Shown here piece after piece: positions 35,411 through 39,612 of a stretch of 39,612 nucleotides of DNA. The notes beneath the pieces are model-generated. The model worked only from the letters and a program-made list of their open reading frames with translations, had not been told where the DNA came from and ran no database searches. The DNA comes from Pseudomonadota bacterium. GTDB lineage: Bacteria; Pseudomonadota; Gammaproteobacteria; Burkholderiales; Rhodocyclaceae. The number at the start of each line of letters is the position of its first letter. The first letter of the stretch is position 1. Made by a program: the position numbers and the translations under genes. Location of the stretch: positions 1-39,612 of the forward strand of contig JAFEDH010000013.1 in NCBI GenBank assembly GCA_018241695.1. The letters are read 5' to 3'.

Positions 35411-35860
35411 TCATTCCCCTGTGATGATGACGTCGTTCACGTTGGCGTGCGACATCAACAAGTCGTGTTCATCGGTGAACTCGCGCTCGGCTTCCTCGAC
35501 AGAGGTGGCGCAAGTCGGAAAAATCATGGTGATGTGGGTGTCTTCGTGTGCAAGAAAGGCTTGCTTACGCCCCGCGCTGGCAGGCAGCACGTTGTAGCCT
35601 TTCAGCCGGGCGTTGCCCTGCCCGGTGAATACGGTTGCGTCCCCGTTGATGACCAGCAGCGTGGTGCGCTTGATGAGCGCGCCGGTTATTGCACAACCCG
35701 CCGGCACCGTGATCGTTCTTGCGTAGAGCCCCGCGTGAATCACATGCTGCGTGGGCATGTCGATTTGCGGCAATGAGCCAAGGGCTTCCTCGAAGCGATA
35801 CACCGCGTCCAGCGCCGCAGGCGGCGTGGCCGGTATAGAAGGGGCTGCAACAGTCAGCAT
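35411..35860 (-). CDS. Cupin-like phage protein
   Basis: In this 149-residue protein the stretch AGLYARTITVPAGCAITGAL, then LLVINGDATVFTGQGNARLK and HEDTHITMIFPT has the spacing of a small beta-barrel cupin (pattern G-x-x-h-x-h-x-A-G then H-E-x-x-H). HEDTH near 125-129 might hold a metal, though the classic histidines of motif 1 are not evident. It overlaps the acetyltransferase gene by 7 bases and precedes the portal block. A sugar- or metabolite-binding virion role is possible but not shown. Confidence 0.65.
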   Translation of the reverse strand: MLTVAAPSIPATPPAALDAVYRFEEALGSLPQIDMPTQHVIHAGLYARTITVPAGCAITGALIKRTTLLVINGDATVFTGQGNARLKGYNVLPASAGRKQAFLAHEDTHITMIFPTCATSVEEAEREFTDEHDLLMSHANVNDVIITGE

Positions 35861-36318
35861 GACAAGCCCCGGAAGAACACGCGGTTCGTTTCGCGGTAGC
35901 TCCGCATTCGGGTCAGCACCTCGGCAAGCTGTCCGCCTTTGGGTGCGCTGACCAGTAGCCCGACCGCTCCTTTGGCGCGGGCAACTTCCTCAGCAGCACG
36001 CAGCAACTTGAAGCCGGCCCCGCTATGACGGTACGCAGCCCCCACGAAAAGCGATTCCATCGTGGCCGCCGGCACTGAGTAGTGGGGTAGCACTGTCACC
36101 AGCAAAATGGCGAAACCGACCACCACGTCGCCTTGAAACGCGCACAGCACTTGCATGACGCCTACGTGCTCCATCGCGCGGTACATCTCGCTATGGGGCT
36201 TGTGTTCCGGCAGCTCGACAATCGACGATTCCCGTGCGTACTCGGCGACCAGTTCAACGAAATTGGGCTGGCCCTCCAGTTCCGCGTACAGGCAAGGGCG
36301 AACGGTTACAGTGTCCAT
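35854..36318 (-). CDS. GNAT-family N-acetyltransferase
   Basis: The 154-residue protein has the GNAT layout: N-terminal MDTVTVRPCLYAELEGQPNF, core strand MQVLCAFQGDVVVGFAILLV, motif A-like MESLFVGAAYRHSGAGFKLL (acetyl-CoA pyrophosphate loop, consensus Q/RxxGxG/A) and helix RAAEEVARAKGAVGLLVSAP. The substrate cannot be read from the sequence. It heads the acetyltransferase, cupin-like, small protein, portal, staple block and has a phage 12-bp motif 29 nt upstream. Acetyltransferases in this position are found in podovirus genomes, possibly modifying a virion or host protein. Confidence 0.82.
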   Translation of the reverse strand: MDTVTVRPCLYAELEGQPNFVELVAEYARESSIVELPEHKPHSEMYRAMEHVGVMQVLCAFQGDVVVGFAILLVTVLPHYSVPAATMESLFVGAAYRHSGAGFKLLRAAEEVARAKGAVGLLVSAPKGGQLAEVLTRMRSYRETNRVFFRGLSC

Positions 36319-36347
36319 AGCCGCCGACTGTAGCCACGGGGTTATGA

Positions 36348-36359
36348 GGTACGCGAACA
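36348..36359 (-). promoter_or_regulatory. Phage 12-bp motif, copy upstream of acetyltransferase gene
   Basis: Minus-strand TGTTCGCGTACC (11 of 12 to consensus) with a similar flank, ending 29 nt before the GNAT ATG. It lies between two divergent genes (GNAT and the plus-strand lipoprotein), so it can only serve the minus-strand block or act as a shared operator. Confidence 0.6.
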
Positions 36360-36386
36360 GGCTAGATGGATGGCATGCCTACGGCC

Positions 36387-36392
36387 TATACT
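36387..36392 (+). promoter_or_regulatory. Candidate -10 box of the lipoprotein gene
   Basis: TATACT lies 22 bp before the lipoprotein ATG, just upstream of the strong AAGGAGGG ribosome site. There is no clear -35 box. It suggests a host-type promoter for this plus-strand gene, distinct from the phage motif serving the other strand. Confidence 0.4.
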
Positions 36393-36414
36393 TGCGACTC
36401 AAGGAGGGCAAGCG

Positions 36415-36654
36415 ATGAAGATGATGACGATGCTGCTGGCCATCGCGCTGGCAGGCTGCGTAACGACAGGGGCGCGAGGCCCCGAAGTGCTCGAAGGGAC
36501 TGAGAATTCAGTGACCGTAAATTGGGCCAATTCGACGCAAGGCGTGAGCGGCGCGCTAACGGCAGCGGATCAGCATTGCGCAAAATACGGCAAGCACGCG
36601 CAATTTGCCGGCAAGTTGACCGACTTCCAATTCGCCTACAACTGCGTGAAGTGA
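36415..36654 (+). CDS. Small phage-encoded lipoprotein, opposite strand
   Basis: The 79-residue protein MKMMTMLLAIALAGCVTTG has a clear type II signal peptide with lipobox LAGC (Cys15). The mature part is 65 residues, with VTVNWANSTQGVSGALTAAD and two further Cys residues (HCAKYGKHAQF, YNCVK) that could form a disulphide. A strong AAGGAGGG lies 7 bases before the ATG at 36415; upstream in-frame ATGs lack a ribosome site. It is the only plus-strand gene among the head genes and converges on terL, with 1 bp between stops. It may act as a lysogenic-conversion (moron) gene, for example in superinfection exclusion; this is inference. Confidence 0.8.
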   Translation: MKMMTMLLAIALAGCVTTGARGPEVLEGTENSVTVNWANSTQGVSGALTAADQHCAKYGKHAQFAGKLTDFQFAYNCVK

Positions 36655-36655
36655 A

Positions 36656-38167
36656 TCAAGCGTAGGGGTCGTATTCCTTGCGCGCGCCCTGCTGCCACGC
36701 ACGGGGCAACTGGCTACGCTTGGGCGTGTCGATGAGCGCGAGGATGTAGGCGCTGCCGTAGTCGGGACTGCGCCCGATACGCTTGACGATGGCGTCGCGG
36801 CTTTCCACCTGAATCAGGCTGCCGGCCAGTTCCCACGTCGGCGCGCACAGATCAGCGAGGAGCTGCTTGCTTGGCGGCAGGACGATGCCCGTGTTGTTGG
36901 TCGGGTCGAGTGCTTCCCGCATGCGCCACCACAGCTCGCTGCGCAGGTTCTTGAAGCGCAGGCGCCCCGACCTGTCCGTGCCCATCGCCGACTCGGCGAC
37001 GTTGATGCCGAGCACCTGCTGGCTGGCCTGGTGCAGGAAGTCATAGGGGCTGGAGCCCACGCCAATCACGTCGATATGCACCGGCGCCTGGTCGCGGCCG
37101 GCAGCGATAACGAGGCCGGCGACGCTCGGGCCGTCCGGCGTTTGGCTGCCGGCATAGGCCAGTGGCTCGTCGAACCACATGCCGTGGCGCCGGGCGATGA
37201 TCGTACTGTCCCGGCCACCGCGCGCCACGTCGACGCCGAGTGAATCCATCGCCAGCAGCTTGGCCGGCCGCACCCACCGGGCCTGCGCCGCCTCAACCCA
37301 CGCGGTCGGGATGACTTGCCAGGGGTCGTCCTCCATCCCGGCCTGGAAGTCGCCGTTGAGCATTTGCGAGCGCAGGGGCTCGGGCAGAGCTTGCAAGGTA
37401 GCCATGTAGCCGGTTCCCATCAGGTAGGGGTTGTCGGAAACGCGCGACGGGATGAACGTGCGCGACAGGGGGCGGATCGTCTCGCCCTTGTGCTCGAACG
37501 GCTCGCCGCTGACGACTTCCACATCCTTGCCGTCGATGGTGGCGAAGTAGCGCAACTCGCCCGGCATAGCGGGGTTCGGGTGCTTGGGATCAAGCCAGGG
37601 CGCAAAGAATTCGATGATCCACCGGCCCTCGGCCGTGGTCGGCGGGTTGAAGGTGAGCAGCGCCTGGCAGCGCTGACCGGGCGTCGTGGTGCGCAGCCAG
37701 CCCAGCAGAAAGCGCACCTGCACCTCGCGCATGTTTGCTGCCTCGTCGAACACCAGCAGGTCGTGCGGCCGGCCCTGGTATTTCTTCTCGTCGCCGAGAT
37801 TCGGGAAGCTGCCCAGCTCAATCTGCAAGGGCGCGCCGTCATGGCGCACCATGCGCCAGATGTTGTCCTTGCCGTTGTAGCCGTCGCGGCTGCCCACCAG
37901 CTCGGTGAGCCGGTCGAGCACGCCGGTCAGCTCGGTGCCATTGACGCGAAAAATGCCGATCTTGCGATGATGGGTCAGCGCCTTGCCGCAAGCCAGATCA
38001 GTCTTGCCGCCGCCGGCCGCGCCGCCGAATCCGATGATGTCGGCCGTGCTGGCGTAGGCGATGGACTGAGGCCCCGGCAGGGGCTTCCAGATATTGCGCC
38101 GCCTGAGTTCCCGCGCCAGCAGTAGCGCCCGACTCAGCCGCGCCCGGTCAGATGAGGTCGCCAACAT
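36656..38167 (-). CDS. terL: Terminase large subunit
   Basis: This is a 503-residue DNA-packaging motor. Walker A GGAAGGGKT lies at residues 48-56, Walker B is LLVFDEAAN, and GVDVARGGRDST begins the RNase H-like nuclease domain (first acidic cluster), with VIGVGSSPYDFL after it. It packages DNA into the prohead through the portal. It overlaps terS by 20 bases; I take ATG at 38167, though a TTG at 38185 would add six residues, and neither has a strong ribosome site, so expression is probably coupled to terS. Confidence 0.93.
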   Translation of the reverse strand: MLATSSDRARLSRALLLARELRRRNIWKPLPGPQSIAYASTADIIGFGGAAGGGKTDLACGKALTHHRKIGIFRVNGTELTGVLDRLTELVGSRDGYNGKDNIWRMVRHDGAPLQIELGSFPNLGDEKKYQGRPHDLLVFDEAANMREVQVRFLLGWLRTTTPGQRCQALLTFNPPTTAEGRWIIEFFAPWLDPKHPNPAMPGELRYFATIDGKDVEVVSGEPFEHKGETIRPLSRTFIPSRVSDNPYLMGTGYMATLQALPEPLRSQMLNGDFQAGMEDDPWQVIPTAWVEAAQARWVRPAKLLAMDSLGVDVARGGRDSTIIARRHGMWFDEPLAYAGSQTPDGPSVAGLVIAAGRDQAPVHIDVIGVGSSPYDFLHQASQQVLGINVAESAMGTDRSGRLRFKNLRSELWWRMREALDPTNNTGIVLPPSKQLLADLCAPTWELAGSLIQVESRDAIVKRIGRSPDYGSAYILALIDTPKRSQLPRAWQQGARKEYDPYA

Positions 38168-38630
38168 CGTCGGGAACAGGCACAAGGCCAGTGCCCAACA
38201 GCGTGGCCAGCTCCGCCTTGATTTCGTCCTCGCTCATGCTGTTGAGCGCCAAGCCGCCGGACAGCTCGACGGCCTGCTTGTCACCATACTTGGCCGGGCA
38301 CCATTTGGCTAGGAGCTTGAGGCGCGTCTCGATTTGCAGCTTGCGATGGCCCAGCATGTCGCCGCGCTTGACCTTCACCTTCTCGCCGTCGTCCTCGGTT
38401 TCCTCGCCGACCACGGGCGTGTCGGAAATGGCAAGGGCCTCCTCGGCAATGGCATCGAAGCCCAATTCTCTCGCGTGCGCGATGCGTGCAGCGAATGCGC
38501 TATCGAGGTTGATCCAGTCATAAACCGTCCGCCACGATGGCATGTGCTCGTCGCGGCAAATAGCGCGCAACGGCTCGCCCTCGGCAATCCGGTTGCAAAT
38601 CTCGTCGAGTATTTCGGGAGTCCGTTTCAT
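38148..38630 (-). CDS. terS: Terminase small subunit
   Basis: This 160-residue protein starts MKRTPEILDEICNRIAEGEP with a helix-turn-helix DNA-recognition region (LRAICRDEHMPSWRTVYDWI). A central oligomerisation region (RLKLLAKWCPAKYGDKQAVE) follows, then an acidic tail that overlaps terL. It recognises the packaging start site and feeds DNA to TerL. GAGAGGA precedes the ATG. A copy of the 12-bp phage motif lies 27 nt upstream, inside the 3' end of the preceding gene. Confidence 0.88.
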   Translation of the reverse strand: MKRTPEILDEICNRIAEGEPLRAICRDEHMPSWRTVYDWINLDSAFAARIAHARELGFDAIAEEALAISDTPVVGEETEDDGEKVKVKRGDMLGHRKLQIETRLKLLAKWCPAKYGDKQAVELSGGLALNSMSEDEIKAELATLLGTGLVPVPDDVGDLI

Positions 38631-38650
38631 GCTGCAATCCTCTCGCCTGC

Positions 38651-38887
38651 TCAGTCCGGTACGCGAACCGTCCGCTCACCGACCACGGTTTCGGCGCGCC
38701 GCCGGCAATTCACGATGTCGTGCACCGAGCCCTTGCTAATCTCGAACATCCGCGCCAGCTCGGTAATCGTCACGCCTTCCTCGTACAGCTCCCGCATTCG
38801 ATCCACCTCCCGATCCGTCAGCCTTGCCCTTGGATGATCCTCTCCCACCCGCAAGCCGTTGGCATTCACCTTCACGGTTATTTGCAT
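38651..38887 (-). CDS. Small helix-turn-helix DNA-binding protein
   Basis: The 78-residue protein contains LTDREVDRMRELYEEGVTIT then ELARMFEISKGSVHDIVNCR, a textbook helix-turn-helix of the Hin-recombinase/sigma-region-4 type. The segment before it (MQITVKVNANGLRVGEDHPR) is beta-rich. A consensus AAGGAGG lies 7 bases before the ATG, so it should be well translated. Its upstream region holds a 104-bp centred palindrome, which makes autoregulation or a switch role plausible. The 3' end of the gene carries a 12-bp phage motif within the coding sequence. Function is otherwise unknown. Confidence 0.8.
   Translation of the reverse strand: MQITVKVNANGLRVGEDHPRARLTDREVDRMRELYEEGVTITELARMFEISKGSVHDIVNCRRRAETVVGERTVRVPD
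38658..38669 (-). promoter_or_regulatory. Phage 12-bp motif, copy upstream of terminase
   Basis: Minus-strand GGTTCGCGTACC, located within the last codons of the helix-turn-helix gene and 27 nt before the terS ATG, the same spacing as the Bbp19 copy. That a coding sequence carries it suggests selection on the DNA motif itself. Confidence 0.65.
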
Positions 38888-38918
38888 TTTTCTACCTCCT
38901 TAACTCGTAAAAGTTTGC

Positions 38919-39022
38919 TTGCGACGTTTGCGACGTTTCTCATGGTTTTTGGGGTAACTTTTCCTACGTATACGTGAGAAAAGTTTGTCCAAAATAGGCG
39001 AGAAACGTCGCAAACGTCGCAA
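38919..39022. repeat. 104-bp centred palindrome
   Basis: A 23-bp arm (38919-38941) that contains GCGACGTTT twice is matched by its perfect reverse complement at 39000-39022. A second inner pair, AACTTTTC (38956-38963) and GAAAAGTT (38978-38985), and the core ACGTATACGT share the same centre at 38970.5; the rest of the spacer is only partly symmetric. The palindrome lies in the 233-bp gap between two divergent genes. To its right, 39023-39120 shows only several copies of ATGCA(A) before the next gene and no further supported feature. Confidence 0.85.
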
Positions 39023-39120
39023 ATTCAGGGACCACGCGCCCCGCGAAGGCGCAGAAAATTGCAACATGCAAAGAACTGCGAGAAACTTGCACGCATAAAA
39101 ATGCAACTTAGGAAAATGCA

Positions 39121-39327
39121 ATGTGGAAGCGACTAAGAGAAGCGTTCGAGCGCCTTGATAAATTGCGCTGCCTGCAACTTTTTGCGCTTTTGTGGATCGG
39201 CTACGAATTGCACCAAATTGCGGAGAACGTCTATCAAGGCCCGAGCCCCTACGATGAAACAGCGCACGCACTGAGTAATATCGCCGACCAGCTAGAGCGA
39301 ATAGCCAAGGCCATTGCATATAAATAG
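39121..39327 (+). CDS. Small plus-strand phage membrane protein
   Basis: The 68-residue protein MWKRLREAFERLDKLRCLQL has a hydrophobic segment near residues 18-31 (QLFALLWIGYEL), followed by a helical polar tail (YDETAHALSNIADQLERIAK). AGGAAA precedes the ATG. It is transcribed away from the palindrome and converges on the primase gene. It may be a small membrane-associated accessory protein, but its function is not recognisable. Confidence 0.55.
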   Translation: MWKRLREAFERLDKLRCLQLFALLWIGYELHQIAENVYQGPSPYDETAHALSNIADQLERIAKAIAYK

Positions 39328-39336
39328 AACCCACGG

Positions 39337-39612
39337 CTACAGCTCCATCGCCTTCACCTTGATGCCGAGAAGCCCCCGGCCACGCAACCCGGCTTCGTCC
39401 TTCACCTGCCTCATGCCCTTTGATTGCAACCGGCGCCCCAGGCTCTTGGCGCTGGCGATGAACCGCAGCTCGCCGCGTGCCTTGGCGAAGCCCTCCCAGC
39501 TCGCCCACAGCCGGGCGTTCGATTCCACCAGCGTCGGCCCGACATCGCAGCACTCGTCCAGCCATTCGGCCAGCAAGTCCATGTCGTTCTTGTAGTCCTC
39601 GCGCGCCGCCCG
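39337..39612 (-). CDS. Phage primase/helicase, C-terminal end only
   Basis: The frame is open across the right edge; 91 C-terminal residues are visible. The run AAREDYKNDMDLLAEWLDEC, then VGPTLVESNARLWASWEGFA and GIKVKAMEL resembles the end of P4-type phage/plasmid primase-helicases, in which a winged-helix domain (pattern W-x-A-W-x-x-W/F-A-x-A-x-G-E) follows the D5-type helicase. The catalytic motifs would lie outside the window, so this is a call on the tail domain only. It is transcribed in the same direction as the late genes and marks the early/replication side of the prophage. Confidence 0.65.
   Translation of the reverse strand, partial: RAAREDYKNDMDLLAEWLDECCDVGPTLVESNARLWASWEGFAKARGELRFIASAKSLGRRLQSKGMRQVKDEAGLRGRGLLGIKVKAMEL

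Noticed and set aside
38919..39022. CRISPR or simple terminator reading of the palindrome
   Set aside because: There are two arms, not an array of repeats with spacers, and no T-tract follows either arm.
38900..39565. 221-residue minus-strand frame across the palindrome
   Set aside because: It runs through the primase C-terminus in another frame and through the palindrome; Arg-rich, no ribosome site, low-complexity translation.

Overview
The window reads as a GC-rich betaproteobacterial chromosome, possibly Rhodocyclales; the order is an inference from gene content and was not tested by alignment. Two mobile elements flank a short stretch of housekeeping genes.

Positions 1 to about 4527 look like the tail end of an integrative and conjugative element. 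The first bases encode the last residues of a TrbI-like conjugation protein, coupled to a DUF2274 gene, as in Tn4371-type elements. Next, on the minus strand, is a two-gene Gabija anti-phage defence system (gajA, gajB). After it comes a complete tRNA-Leu(UAA) gene whose anticodon is split by a 233-nt group I intron. Just beyond lies the severed 5' half of a second, different tRNA-Leu(UAA), broken in the anticodon loop. The simplest reading is that the element integrated into the resident tRNA-Leu gene and supplies its own intron-containing replacement.

Positions 4577 to 14293 are core chromosome: a minus-strand set ppsA, nfeD-like and stomatin-like genes; then divergent mfd, a DUF1015 gene, ppsR (regulator of PEP synthase) and tRNA-Asn with its own promoter and terminator.

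From about 14.3 kb to the right edge lies most of the late half of a podovirus-type prophage, related by gene content to the Bordetella BPP-1 / Burkholderia BcepC6B group. Nearly all of it is transcribed leftward. In transcription order it has a primase C-terminus (cut by the edge), a small helix-turn-helix protein, terminase small and large subunits, a GNAT acetyltransferase, a cupin-like protein, a small Gly/Ala-rich protein, portal, capsid staple, a Bbp19-like protein, scaffold, major capsid protein, cement protein, tail tubular A and B proteins, two internal virion proteins, a 2209-residue polyvalent ejection protein, tail fibre, and a lysis cassette with nested spanins. Two small plus-strand genes (a lipoprotein and a membrane protein) interrupt this order.

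The phage also shows regulatory structure that gene calls do not explain. A 12-bp motif (GGTTCGCGTACC, minus strand) occurs four times, each 27 to 47 nt before the first gene of a transcription block, which suggests a phage-specific promoter or activator site. A 104-bp centred palindrome lies upstream of the helix-turn-helix gene. An intrinsic terminator sits inside the structural operon, between the capsid and tail genes. No integrase, lysogeny repressor or reverse transcriptase lies inside the window.
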